Positions 1 to 8,278 of a stretch of DNA of 51,219 bases are shown here, in pieces (position 1 is the first letter of the stretch; each line of letters begins with the position of its first letter). A model generated the notes under the pieces. The model ran no database searches, was not told the origin of the DNA, and worked only from the letters and a program-made list of their open reading frames with translations. The stretch spans positions 1-51,219 of the forward strand of contig CAZZHV010000004.1 of NCBI GenBank assembly GCA_964654135.1, read 5' to 3'. A program made the position numbers and the translations under genes. Origin of the DNA: CAMLQK01 sp964654135. Its GTDB lineage: Bacteria > Patescibacteriota > Saccharimonadia > Saccharimonadales > UBA4665.

Positions 1-55
1 CACCATTCCTGCCCAGCACAGCGATAACCTATTAGAAGTTATCGCCACTAAGTAG
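1..55 (+). CDS. 3' end of a gene cut by the window edge (tentative)
   Basis: Frame 2 stays open from the window edge to a TAG at 53-55 and reads about 17 residues ending in LLEVIATK. Codon choice resembles the native genes. No family can be named from so short a tail. A weak hairpin (GATAAC at 23-28 with GTTATC at 38-43) overlaps it. This may be a chance open frame. Confidence 0.3.
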   Translation, partial: TIPAQHSDNLLEVIATK

Positions 56-90
56 CGTCCGCACTCGGCAGAGAACGCACATTACTACTC

Positions 91-357
91 CTAGCCGAAG
101 CGCTTGAGTGCTCGCTCGTGAGCTTTGACAGCTTCTTCTTCGCGGTTATGATGCGGCGCTTCTGTGGTTAAAGAAGCGAGCAACTCCGATGTTATCTGAG
201 AAACTTTTTCTATAGCTCGGTTGAAAGCATCTTCGTTGGCTTTAGAAGGAGCATTGTAACCAGAGACCTTTCGGACATATTGCAGCGCAGCAGCCTGAAT
301 TTCTTGGTCCGTGGCTGGTGGGTCGAAATTAAATAGCGTCTTAATATTACGGCACAT
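91..357 (-). CDS. DUF2277 family protein
   Basis: An 88-residue protein starting MCRNIKTLFNFDPPAT, which is the hallmark start of the DUF2277 family. The family is typically 85-90 residues, so the gene is complete. The body is helical and charged (QAAALQYVRKVSG, then a HERALKRFG end), with no signal peptide or membrane segment. Function is unknown. Family members are small cytoplasmic proteins, common in actinobacteria. The start is preceded by AAAGGGAAACC, a usable Shine-Dalgarno sequence, and a TACACT -10-like box lies further upstream. Confidence 0.85.
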   Translation of the reverse strand: MCRNIKTLFNFDPPATDQEIQAAALQYVRKVSGYNAPSKANEDAFNRAIEKVSQITSELLASLTTEAPHHNREEEAVKAHERALKRFG

Positions 358-430
358 GGTTTCCCTTTCTCTATTGTCTCTAGTGTACCGCGTCTAGTTT
401 ACTAGGGATAACTAGTTGTAGTGTTACTCG

Positions 431-1045
431 TTAGAAACCAGTTTTTGAGGCGCTAACAACACGATCGTTTAAGTAGGTGACTGTTACAATTTTATCGCCC
501 TGGGAGTATGTACAAACTTCCTGCTTGCCGACAGTTTGAGCAACAGCATTTACTATCACAGCACAGTGCTCACCGAGGTTGTTTGCCTGGCCGCTTATTG
601 AAGTCTTGGTGTCACCAACATTAATGTCGGCTGCAAGGTCAGCGATTGAATCATCACTAGATGGTGTTGTGGTTCCGCCACCGCTATTGGATCCGCCGCC
701 AGTACTGCTACCGCCGCTCGAGCTCCCGTTTCCGCCATTGTTGCTGGTACCGCTATTAGTATCGCTGCTCGCATTACCGTTTGAGCTGCTTGAGCCATCG
801 TCCGAACCAGTCGATGTAGATGATTCTGGCATCGCAGTCTGCGCGGACACATTAGTGTAAAATGCTGTGCCTAATTTTGGTCGGGAATATGGCCACCAAC
901 TGTAGTGCTGTGCAAGCAATAAGTATAAGAGGACTAGAATAATCGCTACAAGAAGATAAAGAACGTGTCTTTCTTCTCGTATAATGCCACGCTTTTTCTC
1001 ACGAGTGACTGCACTTTTTACTACTTTTTCTTGTTTGGTTGCCAT
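431..1045 (-). CDS. Membrane-anchored protein with Ser/Gly/Asn linker and BLIP/SmpA-like C-terminal domain
   Basis: A 204-residue protein. A basic N-terminus (residues 1-24) precedes one membrane segment (about 26-45, LLVAIILVLLYLLLAQ). A roughly 70-residue low-complexity linker rich in Ser, Gly, Asn and Thr follows, then a C-terminal domain of about 70 residues. That domain has the short helix-strand pattern of BLIP/SmpA-like folds (INVGDTKTSISGQANN, then a cysteine pair and YLNDRVVSASKTG). This suggests an extracytoplasmic domain held away from the membrane. The ATG at 1045 is chosen because GGAGGG lies 8 bases upstream; a TTG 15 bases further up would overlap that site. Function is unknown and the fold assignment is an inference. 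Confidence 0.75.
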   Translation of the reverse strand: MATKQEKVVKSAVTREKKRGIIREERHVLYLLVAIILVLLYLLLAQHYSWWPYSRPKLGTAFYTNVSAQTAMPESSTSTGSDDGSSSSNGNASSDTNSGTSNNGGNGSSSGGSSTGGGSNSGGGTTTPSSDDSIADLAADINVGDTKTSISGQANNLGEHCAVIVNAVAQTVGKQEVCTYSQGDKIVTVTYLNDRVVSASKTGF

Positions 1046-1162
1046 TTCCCCACCCTCCAAATAAGTACGTTAAATAATTAACCAGTGTATCGGATTGCTT
1101 AAAAAATTACAACGAAATATCTTACGAGTTAAGAGTGTTAGGCCCATCAATCAATACAATTA

Positions 1163-2227
1163 TTAAATGTCTTCGCGCATTTCGCGTAATGCGTCTTTGG
1201 TTTGGTCGGCTATGACTTTTTTGGAGCGTTTATTATTGTGGCGGGCTCGTATGTCTTTTTTAGCTTTGAGTTCACTCAATTCGCTCTTCATTTTTAGATA
1301 ACTTGCATAGTGAGCGGTACTAAGAACACCCGAATGCAATGCTTCTTGCACAGCACAACCGGCTTCATCGGTATGACTACAGGAGGCGTACTTACATCTT
1401 CTAGCTAGGGTTGCAATGTCGTCAAAGTTTTCGTCGAGGTCGCCCTCGTCACCCCATAGTTGTAGCTCACGAATGCCTGGTGTATCAATAAGCAGACCGC
1501 CGTTAGGTAACATAAATAACTCACGATGAACCGTGGTGTGCTTACCTGTGGAATCAGATGCGCGAACAGCCTGTGTGTGCTGCGCTTCTCGGCCGAGGAG
1601 CCTATTGGTAATAGTTGACTTACCCACACCGGATGAACCCAGAAGAATGGCAGTCTCTCCAGGATGAATGTTAGACAGAATCTCATCGATACCAGTGCCA
1701 GCTGTAGCGGTCGCAATAATGATAGATAGGTTAAATTCCTCTAGTTGCTGCGTATATGAAGAAATCGCTTCGGTCTTATCGGCTTTATTAAGCACAATAA
1801 CAGGTCGGATGGCATGAATGGAAAGCTGATACAAGAACCTGCGTAAGCGTTCCACGCTAAAATCATCGTCGAGGGCCAGCAAAACAAAAGCGACATCTAT
1901 ATTAGCGGCAATAATCTGTTTGGTCGTTCGTTTGCCGGCGGTCTTGCGGGCAATATCATTGCGTCGAGGCAATACTTGTTCTATAACAGCGGGACCGTTA
2001 TCCAGAAGTCTTACGCCAACCCAGTCACCCACTTTTGGAACATTATCGCGATTTGTATAGTGCGCAAGCTTGCCCGAAAGTTCGGCAGTCTGGATATCTG
2101 GAAGTGCTATTTTTAGCGACGTACCAAAATCGGCCACCACACGTGCCGGGTGAAGACTCTGTGCGTTCAACTCCGCCCATGTTTCAGAAAGCTTTGTTGT
2201 CCAGCCAAATTTTGTAAGTTGGTTCAT
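1163..2227 (-). CDS. rsgA: Ribosome small subunit-dependent GTPase A (RsgA)
   Basis: A 354-residue circularly permuted GTPase that acts late in 30S ribosomal subunit maturation. An N-terminal OB-like region (about 25-90) is followed by the GTPase motifs in permuted order: NKAD (147-150, G4), GSSGVGKST (197-205, P-loop) and DTPGIRE (248-254, G3). A zinc-binding C-terminal region follows with C278, C283, H285 and C291. Length is normal for the YloQ/RsgA family. The start ATG at 2227 has no Shine-Dalgarno. A TACTAT box at 2235-2240 lies 7 bases upstream, so the mRNA is probably leaderless. It sits alone between a convergent-looking gap and the next minus-strand gene. Confidence 0.95.
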   Translation of the reverse strand: MNQLTKFGWTTKLSETWAELNAQSLHPARVVADFGTSLKIALPDIQTAELSGKLAHYTNRDNVPKVGDWVGVRLLDNGPAVIEQVLPRRNDIARKTAGKRTTKQIIAANIDVAFVLLALDDDFSVERLRRFLYQLSIHAIRPVIVLNKADKTEAISSYTQQLEEFNLSIIIATATAGTGIDEILSNIHPGETAILLGSSGVGKSTITNRLLGREAQHTQAVRASDSTGKHTTVHRELFMLPNGGLLIDTPGIRELQLWGDEGDLDENFDDIATLARRCKYASCSHTDEAGCAVQEALHSGVLSTAHYASYLKMKSELSELKAKKDIRARHNNKRSKKVIADQTKDALREMREDI

Positions 2228-2265
2228 TATCTTAATAGTACAGCATCTGCGAGCTAAAGGGATGT

Positions 2266-3033
2266 TTAGTTGCGGTATTTGGCGGAGCCAATGGTGACCC
2301 TTACTTTACAGTAGGGGTCATTTTTGAGGTCGATCGTTAACTTGGCTGGTTGGCTCATGTCACCAAGAGCAATCTGCTGTTCTATACCGCTCGCGACATT
2401 GTAGAGTGTTTGGCCATCGCTGCTATTGTAAGATATTGCTACCTTCATACGTGCCGGAGCCACACAAGAACCAGTCTCCTGCTCGCTAACAAGTCGGAAC
2501 GTCACCAGCAGCTTGGTGTGCTTGGTTGTCGGTAGTGTTGCCTGGGCAGTATCACCATCCTCCATGCCCGTATTGTGTCGCAGCTCAATCTTATTAGTAA
2601 CATCTTGATTGCTAACATGACGAAAAGCCCAAGCGTTAACGACAGGCGGCACGCCAAAGGCCAACAACGCCGCAAATACACCGACAACGATAAAACGTGG
2701 CCTGTTCTTAATGGCTACTGCTCGTTTTTCTTTTGTAGTCAACGTGTGCGATACTCGGCCATCTTTTTTCTGTGACACAAGCGCAATAACAATTGCTGTA
2801 ATGCTGGCGCCAAGCTCAAGGATGGCAATAATAAAGCTCCAAATCTGAGCGACATTGCTGCCCTCTTGTCCCATTGATCCTAGTTTGCCGGCAAGGTGGA
2901 GGAGCAGATAAACTGCCGCGCCAACGCAAAGGCCCAAAAAGAGTGCTACTTTGAGTTCGGTGCGGAACAGGCGCTTTTGGCCAGTTTGCTTTTCGGGGTG
3001 ATGAGCTGTGGGGTGTTCTTGAGAAGATTCCAC
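2266..3033 (-). CDS. Three-TM membrane protein with extracytoplasmic domain
   Basis: A 255-residue protein starting at GTG 3033 (MESSQEHPTA). AAGGAG six bases upstream supports this start, and only 10 bases separate it from the end of the upstream solute-binding gene, so the two are translated from one mRNA. Three hydrophobic segments are visible: about 30-50 (ALFLGLCVGAAVYLLL), 62-83 and 115-135. A C-terminal domain of about 115 residues follows, with two cysteines (ETGSC and DPYC) that may pair outside the cell. I do not recognise the family. Tight coupling to a family-3 binding protein suggests a partner or membrane receptor for it, but the sequence alone does not prove this. Confidence 0.7.
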   Translation of the reverse strand: MESSQEHPTAHHPEKQTGQKRLFRTELKVALFLGLCVGAAVYLLLHLAGKLGSMGQEGSNVAQIWSFIIAILELGASITAIVIALVSQKKDGRVSHTLTTKEKRAVAIKNRPRFIVVGVFAALLAFGVPPVVNAWAFRHVSNQDVTNKIELRHNTGMEDGDTAQATLPTTKHTKLLVTFRLVSEQETGSCVAPARMKVAISYNSSDGQTLYNVASGIEQQIALGDMSQPAKLTIDLKNDPYCKVRVTIGSAKYRN

Positions 3034-3043
3034 GACATTCTCC

Positions 3044-3943
3044 TTAATTGGTTTTGCAGGATTCGCTATCGATAGTATTAAGATCTGGCTTGAGTGACTT
3101 CGCGAGGCTACTATCTGTCTGTAAGTTAGCCGTAAAGGCCGCATTCCACTGAGTACTTACGAAATCTTTGAGCAACGAAGCGGTTTTTTTACAAAGCTCA
3201 GGATTTTTCTTGGAAATACCAATGCCGTACTTCTCGTATGCGCCTGGAATTGTTAAGTCTGGTAGGTATTTGAGCGTATTGTCGGAATGTGCGTATCCCT
3301 GCAAAATAACAGCGTCACTCGTAACGGCAGCCACATTATTGGTACTGCTTTTCATATCAGCAATACACTGGGCAAGTGTGTCGCGATAGGTAATAACCAA
3401 CGGTACACTCTTTTTGAACTCTTCGAGCTTAAGGGCTGTAGTTGATCCAGTAGTAACACATACCGTTCTGTCTTCGAGATCGTTAACAGATTGAATGGTG
3501 GTGTTATCGCTATTAACCATTACGCCCTGGTCGGTGCGGATATAAGGGCCGGCAAAGATCACGCCATTTTGGATATGAGCATCAGTTATCGAGTAGGTAC
3601 TTACAACCATATCGACAAAACCTTCTTTGAGTTGCTGATCGCGCGAGCTTACGGTAATAGGCACAAAGTTGGCGTGCTTGCCCATGCTGTTAACTATGTA
3701 GTTTGCTACATCAATATCAAAGCCACTTCGCTGGCCGTCGTTGAGCTCGCTAAAACCCGGGCTATCTGTTATTTGAACACCGACATTAAGCGAAGACTTA
3801 TCTTTATTATTGTCAGTATGCTTTTCTTTGTTAGGATGCCCGAATAATAGGTATGACCCTAACATCACTAGCGCGAATGCGCTAATGGCAGCAATTATGC
3901 TGATGCTTTTCTTATTTGCAGTTGGACTCTCTGGACTCGACAT
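3044..3943 (-). CDS. Family 3 extracellular solute-binding protein, TM-anchored
   Basis: A 299-residue SBP_bac_3 protein (amino-acid-binding type). Residues 15-35 form a membrane anchor (IIAAISAFALVMLGSYLLF); there is no lipobox cysteine. The binding domain shows typical motifs: GVQITDSPGFSELNDGQRSGFDIDVANYI split around residues 55-85, then DMVVSTYSIT, the GPYI region, and VNDLEDRTVCVTTGST at the lobe crossover. Four cysteines could form two disulfides. No ABC permease or ATPase lies nearby; the only operon partner is the three-TM protein downstream. The ATG at 3943 has GGGAG about 8 bases upstream. It may be a sensor or scavenging protein, not a classical importer component; that is inference. 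Confidence 0.85.
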   Translation of the reverse strand: MSSPESPTANKKSISIIAAISAFALVMLGSYLLFGHPNKEKHTDNNKDKSSLNVGVQITDSPGFSELNDGQRSGFDIDVANYIVNSMGKHANFVPITVSSRDQQLKEGFVDMVVSTYSITDAHIQNGVIFAGPYIRTDQGVMVNSDNTTIQSVNDLEDRTVCVTTGSTTALKLEEFKKSVPLVITYRDTLAQCIADMKSSTNNVAAVTSDAVILQGYAHSDNTLKYLPDLTIPGAYEKYGIGISKKNPELCKKTASLLKDFVSTQWNAAFTANLQTDSSLAKSLKPDLNTIDSESCKTN

Positions 3944-4022
3944 GGCAGCTACTCCCAAAAGTTGTTAGGCTCATAATAACCGCTCGTAGCAAATGCCGCA
4001 ACCTTAAGAGGTATCCAAGGTA

Positions 4023-4053
4023 GTGGTACGCTAAAGAACTGCGTGGTACGCTA
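4023..4053 (+). repeat. Two direct 11-base repeats before the IMPase start
   Basis: GTGGTACGCTA occurs at 4023-4033 and again at 4043-4053, a 20-base period. The second copy contains TACGCT (4047-4052), the likely -10 box 6 bases before the ATG at 4059. It could be a duplicated operator or a tandem promoter. Confidence 0.5.
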
Positions 4054-4058
4054 GTGAT

Positions 4059-4835
4059 ATGAAATCAGAATATCTAACTGTGGCGCTCGAAGCTGTTGAG
4101 GCGGCAGAGCACGTTATTCTTCATTACCTTGAACATGGTGCAAAGAGCCATATAAAAGCTGACCTCTCGCCGGTTACGATTGCCGACAAAGAAGCCGAGG
4201 AAATCATTAAGACAACTATTAGACAGCGCTTTCCGGACCATACTTTCTATGGAGAAGAAGGTGAAAAAGTTGATCTCAAAAACCATCAAGGCTATACCTG
4301 GATCATCGACCCTATCGATGGCACTAAGAGTTTTATGCGCCGAATCCCATTATTTGCAACGCAGCTTGCTCTGCTGAAAGATGGCGAATTCATATTGGGT
4401 GTATCGAACGCGCCGATCCTTAAGGAGCGTATGTATGCCGAGAAGGGCCAGGGTTGCTATCTGAACGGTGAGCGTGTCCATGTTGGCAGCACAGCTCAGC
4501 TAACAGATGCCTATGCAAGCTTTGGTGGACTCAAACATTTCGCCAAAAGTAACACACTTGATGGGATTGTCACGCTCAGCCAAACAGCGCAATGGCCACG
4601 AGGTATCGGTGATTTCTGGAGTTATCACTTGCTAGCTCAGGGCAAAATCGATGTTATGGTAGAAGCCAGCACAAAATTGTGGGATATTGCAGCACTGAAG
4701 GTCATTGTCGAGGAAGCTGGCGGACGTTTTACGCAAATAGATGGACAGCCGATCACAGCCGCTAGCACTACGGCTGTTGCGACCAATGGCCTACTGCACG
4801 AAGCCGTGCTGTCGTTATTTACAAGTCATGTCTAA
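4059..4835 (+). CDS. Inositol monophosphatase family phosphatase (histidinol-phosphatase-like)
   Basis: A 258-residue Mg2+-dependent phosphatase of the IMPase/FBPase superfamily, cytoplasmic. Metal-binding motifs are intact: GEEG (E66, E67), DPIDGTKSF (D84, D87) and WDIAALKVIVEEAGG near residue 209. The DGTKSF form and the MRR insertion after it resemble HisN-type histidinol-phosphate phosphatases and archaeal-type IMPases. Substrate cannot be fixed from sequence; inositol-phosphate, histidinol-phosphate and 3'-phosphoadenosine-phosphate are all possible. No histidine biosynthesis gene is in the window. The start lies 6 bases after a TACGCT box, with no ribosome binding site, which suggests a leaderless transcript. 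Confidence 0.88.
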   Translation: MKSEYLTVALEAVEAAEHVILHYLEHGAKSHIKADLSPVTIADKEAEEIIKTTIRQRFPDHTFYGEEGEKVDLKNHQGYTWIIDPIDGTKSFMRRIPLFATQLALLKDGEFILGVSNAPILKERMYAEKGQGCYLNGERVHVGSTAQLTDAYASFGGLKHFAKSNTLDGIVTLSQTAQWPRGIGDFWSYHLLAQGKIDVMVEASTKLWDIAALKVIVEEAGGRFTQIDGQPITAASTTAVATNGLLHEAVLSLFTSHV

Positions 4836-4848
4836 CAAGCAATTGTGC

Positions 4849-4854
4849 TATCCT
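4849..4854 (+). promoter_or_regulatory. -10 box of a predicted leaderless promoter
   Basis: TATCCT lies 6 bases before the ATG at 4861, so the A of the start codon would be the first transcribed base. No Shine-Dalgarno is present. No good -35 is visible. Confidence 0.5.
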
Positions 4855-4860
4855 TAGCGC

Positions 4861-5568
4861 ATGTCATTACGCAAAAAGCAAACAACTTTTTTCTGTTTTT
4901 CGCCACCAGTTATGATAGCTACCTGCATCATTGAGGTCTCGTTGCTCTTATACACACTATTTCGATATAAAATGAACACTGTTGTGCGCTTGGGCATAGC
5001 TACGCTTGGGCTACTAGCGCTCTTCCAGCTAAGTGAATTTACCGTCTGCGGCGCAACGCACTGGTCGGCTGCCTTATGGTCTCGCATAGGCTACATTGCC
5101 ATTACGCTGTTACCGCCTGTCGGTATTCACCTCATTCGTACCTTATCGGGCCGTGGTTCTCCTTGGATCGTTCGCTTCGCATACCTTACGGGAATTGCAT
5201 TTGCGGTAATTTTTGGCTTACACCCATCGGCATTTCAAGATCATATATGCGCCGGCAACTATGCAATTTTCCAACTAGCACCTAAGCTTGGTGGCATCTA
5301 CTTTGGCTACTATTACACTTGGCTCATATTTGGCATTTGCCAAGCACTCCTTTTTGCCGCAACTGCTAAAATCTACACTCGCAAAGCACTGCTTTACCAG
5401 GTCTTTGGGTGGCTCAGCTTTTTATTGCCGACGGGCATCGTAAACGCCATGAACCCACAAACTATCGTAGGCATCCCGAGCGTTATGTGCGGCTTCGCAG
5501 TAATTTATGCCATCGTGCTAACCTTTGGCATCTTGCCGATGGCTGCAATGGCGACCAAAAACAAATAA
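4861..5568 (+). CDS. Seven-TM membrane protein of unknown function
   Basis: A 235-residue integral membrane protein with about seven hydrophobic segments spread over the whole length. The N-terminus has a CFSPP motif near residue 12 and the pattern LLALFQLSEFTVCG around residue 60. These faintly resemble the DUF6629 family and the seven-TM input modules of histidine kinases; neither match is firm. Cysteines occur at several helix ends. The gene stands between the IMPase and otsAB genes with 25- and 47-base gaps, and has its own TATCCT box 6 bases before the ATG, so it is probably transcribed separately and leaderless. The region contains no soluble domain of note. Confidence 0.7.
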   Translation: MSLRKKQTTFFCFSPPVMIATCIIEVSLLLYTLFRYKMNTVVRLGIATLGLLALFQLSEFTVCGATHWSAALWSRIGYIAITLLPPVGIHLIRTLSGRGSPWIVRFAYLTGIAFAVIFGLHPSAFQDHICAGNYAIFQLAPKLGGIYFGYYYTWLIFGICQALLFAATAKIYTRKALLYQVFGWLSFLLPTGIVNAMNPQTIVGIPSVMCGFAVIYAIVLTFGILPMAAMATKNK

Positions 5569-5615
5569 GCCCTCGTATATCCAATTAAACAAGAATAAGC
5601 TACAATAACAGAAGA

Positions 5616-7847
5616 ATGAATGCTGATTTCTCGGCGGCCAAAAACTCTGTACGCACCTACGATTTTATTATTGTTTCTAATCGATTACCTGTAAGCGTTA
5701 CAAAACAAAATGGCGAGCTAGTGTTTACGCCAAGCTCTGGCGGATTAGCAACAGCAATGTCTTCTCTTGACGCTAAAAATGCAGACAGCCGTCTATGGAT
5801 TGGCTGGCCAGGCATTGCCAGCGACGACCTAACGGCATCCGAAAAAAGCACAATTACCCGTAAACTACGTGCCGACAATTGTGTGCCAGTATTTCTTAGC
5901 CGTGACCAAATAAAAAACTTCTACGAAGGCTACGCCAATGATACGCTGTGGCCGTTGTTTCACTATTTTCAGTCTGTAGCCCAATTTGATACCCACTATT
6001 GGACGGCGTACCAGGCGGTCAACAAACTCTATGCCAAAGCTGTCAGTCGCGTTGCTGGCCCTCAGGCGACCATCTGGGTGCATGACTACCACCTCATGCT
6101 TCTGCCCTTACTCATTCGCAAATCCATTCCTCAAAGTTCTATTTGTTTCTTCCTGCACATTCCGTTCCCTTCATACGAAATATTTCGCCTGCTCCCAGAG
6201 CGTCAAGCCATTCTAGAAGGATTACTTGGTGCTGACTTAATCGGTTTTCACACGTACGACTATGCGCGTTATTTTATGAGCAGCGTGCTCCGTACATTAG
6301 GTTACGAAAATCATAATGGCGAGATCCCACTCGATGGTCACGTAGTTCATGTTGATGCCTTTCCTATTGGTATCGACTACCAGAAATTTACGAGTGCGCT
6401 TGTCGATCCGACCGTCAAAGATGAGATTACTGTACTACGCAATCACTATAAGAATCAGCAGATTATTTTATCCGTCGATCGCCTCGATTACAGTAAAGGC
6501 ATTTCACAACGCTTACGTGCTTTTGAAGATTTCTTGCAGCAAAACCCAAAGTATCATAAAAAAGTAAGCCTTATTATTATCGCTGTTCCGTCACGTACCG
6601 AGGTGCAAGCATATAAGGATCTGCGAAGCGCTATCGAGCAATCGGTGAGTCGCATTAACGGCAGCTACGGTACCGTCGATTGGACACCAATCTCGTATCA
6701 GTTCAAAAACCTACCCTTTGAGCAAGTCGTAGCGCTCTTTGCGGCAGCAGATATCGCGCTCGTAACTCCTATGCGCGACGGTATGAACTTAGTCGCCAAG
6801 GAATACGTTGCCAGTAAACAGTATGCCCGCGGTGTCCTTATATTGAGCGAGCTTACAGGGGCAGCCGACGAACTGCAAGAAGCGATAAGTGTTAGTCCGA
6901 ACGACTCGCAAGCATTAATTGCCGCTATAAAAACCGCTCTCACTATGCCTAAGGGTGAGCAAGAAAGACGGATGCGCAGCATGCAGCAACGCATTTCACA
7001 GTACACATTGCAGCGCTGGGCAAAGGATATGATCGAGCAGTTAACGTACACCAAGCAACTACAGGCCGGTCGCACGAACAAACTACTATCCAGCCAAGAC
7101 CATGCCAAAATAGTAGCCAGCGCCAAACGTGCTGCACATCGTATGATTTTCCTGGACTACGATGGAACCCTCATGCCGTTCGTTGACTCTCCCGATGCCG
7201 CCTCATCAAAGCCAACTACTCGACTTATGCGTCTTCTTACCGATCTTTCGACATTACCAAATACCGATCTCTGCATTGTCAGCGGGCGCTCACGTGAGGC
7301 GCTCCAATCATGGTTTAAAAAGCTGCCCATAACCCTTGTCGCCGAGCATGGTGCATGGGTCCGACAACATGGAGAGTGGGCTCAAGGTCTTTTCTCGTTT
7401 CAGCAGTATAAAAAGGTTTTGCTGCCAATTCTGGAACACTTTGCGGAACGAACACCAGGCGCCATTATTGAAGAAAAGAATTTTGCGTTAGTCTGGCACT
7501 ACCGCAATGTAACACCCGAGCTCGCCTATGCGCGTAACGCTAGCCTCCGTCATGAACTTGCCCTCGTGTTGGCCGACACTGACATTGGCGTCTTTTCGGG
7601 CTCTAAGATACTAGAAATTAAACCGCGCGAGATCCAAAAAGGTGCCGCCGTTGGTGAATTGCTAGCTAATAATAAACCGGACTTTATATTGTGTGCCGGT
7701 GACGATTACACCGACGAAGACATGTTTACGAGCGTGCCCGAAGAAGCCATTACGATTAAGATCGGTCAAAAAGAAACCGCAGCTCGCTTCCAATCTGCTT
7801 CAATCAAAGAACTGCGCAAACTTCTTGAGGACATTGCCAAACAATGA
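5616..7847 (+). CDS. otsAB: Bifunctional trehalose-6-phosphate synthase/phosphatase (OtsA-OtsB fusion)
   Basis: A 743-residue fusion that makes trehalose in two steps. The N-terminal GT20 synthase (about 15-485) joins UDP- or ADP-glucose to glucose-6-phosphate: SNRLPVSV, GGLATAM, WIGWPG, HDYHLMLLP, HIPFPSYEIFRLLP, GFHTYDYARYF, VDRLDYSKGI and RDGMNLVAKEYVA are all present. The C-terminal HAD phosphatase (about 505-735) has FLDYDGTL near residue 514, SGRSREAL, and GDDYTDEDMF. All catalytic residues expected from both families can be seen, so both steps should work. Fusions of this type are known from other bacteria, archaea and eukaryotes. The start is preceded by TACAAT (5601-5606) 9 bases upstream and no Shine-Dalgarno. 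Trehalose would serve as an osmolyte or carbon store. Confidence 0.95.
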   Translation: MNADFSAAKNSVRTYDFIIVSNRLPVSVTKQNGELVFTPSSGGLATAMSSLDAKNADSRLWIGWPGIASDDLTASEKSTITRKLRADNCVPVFLSRDQIKNFYEGYANDTLWPLFHYFQSVAQFDTHYWTAYQAVNKLYAKAVSRVAGPQATIWVHDYHLMLLPLLIRKSIPQSSICFFLHIPFPSYEIFRLLPERQAILEGLLGADLIGFHTYDYARYFMSSVLRTLGYENHNGEIPLDGHVVHVDAFPIGIDYQKFTSALVDPTVKDEITVLRNHYKNQQIILSVDRLDYSKGISQRLRAFEDFLQQNPKYHKKVSLIIIAVPSRTEVQAYKDLRSAIEQSVSRINGSYGTVDWTPISYQFKNLPFEQVVALFAAADIALVTPMRDGMNLVAKEYVASKQYARGVLILSELTGAADELQEAISVSPNDSQALIAAIKTALTMPKGEQERRMRSMQQRISQYTLQRWAKDMIEQLTYTKQLQAGRTNKLLSSQDHAKIVASAKRAAHRMIFLDYDGTLMPFVDSPDAASSKPTTRLMRLLTDLSTLPNTDLCIVSGRSREALQSWFKKLPITLVAEHGAWVRQHGEWAQGLFSFQQYKKVLLPILEHFAERTPGAIIEEKNFALVWHYRNVTPELAYARNASLRHELALVLADTDIGVFSGSKILEIKPREIQKGAAVGELLANNKPDFILCAGDDYTDEDMFTSVPEEAITIKIGQKETAARFQSASIKELRKLLEDIAKQ

Positions 7848-7866
7848 AATTGCATCTTGCATTTAT

Positions 7867-7879
7867 CTCTAAAATAGAG
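7867..7879. promoter_or_regulatory. Small inverted repeat in the putative promoter of the flavinylation operon
   Basis: CTCTA and TAGAG flank AAA at 7867-7879, and a third TAGAG half-site lies at 7891-7895. The repeat fills the spacer between a TTGCAT-like and a TAACTT-like box, an operator-like position. The promoter boxes are weak. Confidence 0.3.
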
Positions 7880-7917
7880 TAACTTATTAATAGAGTTAAT
7901 TAACACGTCGAGGTACT

Positions 7918-8274
7918 ATGAAAAAACAAGGACTATTTCTGAGCGCAATGATTCTCTTCTTAATTATTGGAGATCTTCAAATTCCATACTATTTAGCAAA
8001 TAAAGACGCCCTAAAGACCGTTTATGAGTCCGTTCCTGGATGGTATCCAATTTACGCCGTACTCGGCTTAATGAGCAATGTCGCAATTATTATTGGCATG
8101 TGGCGCATGAAAAAGTGGGCAGCATACCTATTGGTGGCTTATTTCGCCTCTAAGTTGCTCGTAGACTTTATGTACATCTTGCCGGAAAAACAAACACTAG
8201 TATTTGCTACCACGGTTATCGGAGCCGGCCTATGGTTCTGGGCTATACGACGTAAGTGGAATTCATTTAGCTAG
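7918..8274 (+). CDS. Small four-TM membrane protein
   Basis: A 118-residue membrane protein with four hydrophobic segments (about 6-25, 43-63, 68-88 and 93-112) and short charged turns (RMKKW between the second and third). No conserved motif is recognised; overall shape recalls small DoxX-like or DUF-type four-helix proteins. The ATG at 7918 has GAGG four bases upstream. Only 4 bases separate its stop from the apbE start, so it is probably the first gene of the flavinylation operon that continues to 10156. A role in anchoring or electron transfer is possible but is inferred only from context. Confidence 0.6.
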   Translation: MKKQGLFLSAMILFLIIGDLQIPYYLANKDALKTVYESVPGWYPIYAVLGLMSNVAIIIGMWRMKKWAAYLLVAYFASKLLVDFMYILPEKQTLVFATTVIGAGLWFWAIRRKWNSFS

Positions 8275-8278
8275 AACT

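Noticed and set aside
8204..8278. Longer ApbE with an N-terminal extension
   Set aside because: The extension lies in another frame of the upstream membrane protein gene and does not form a signal peptide.
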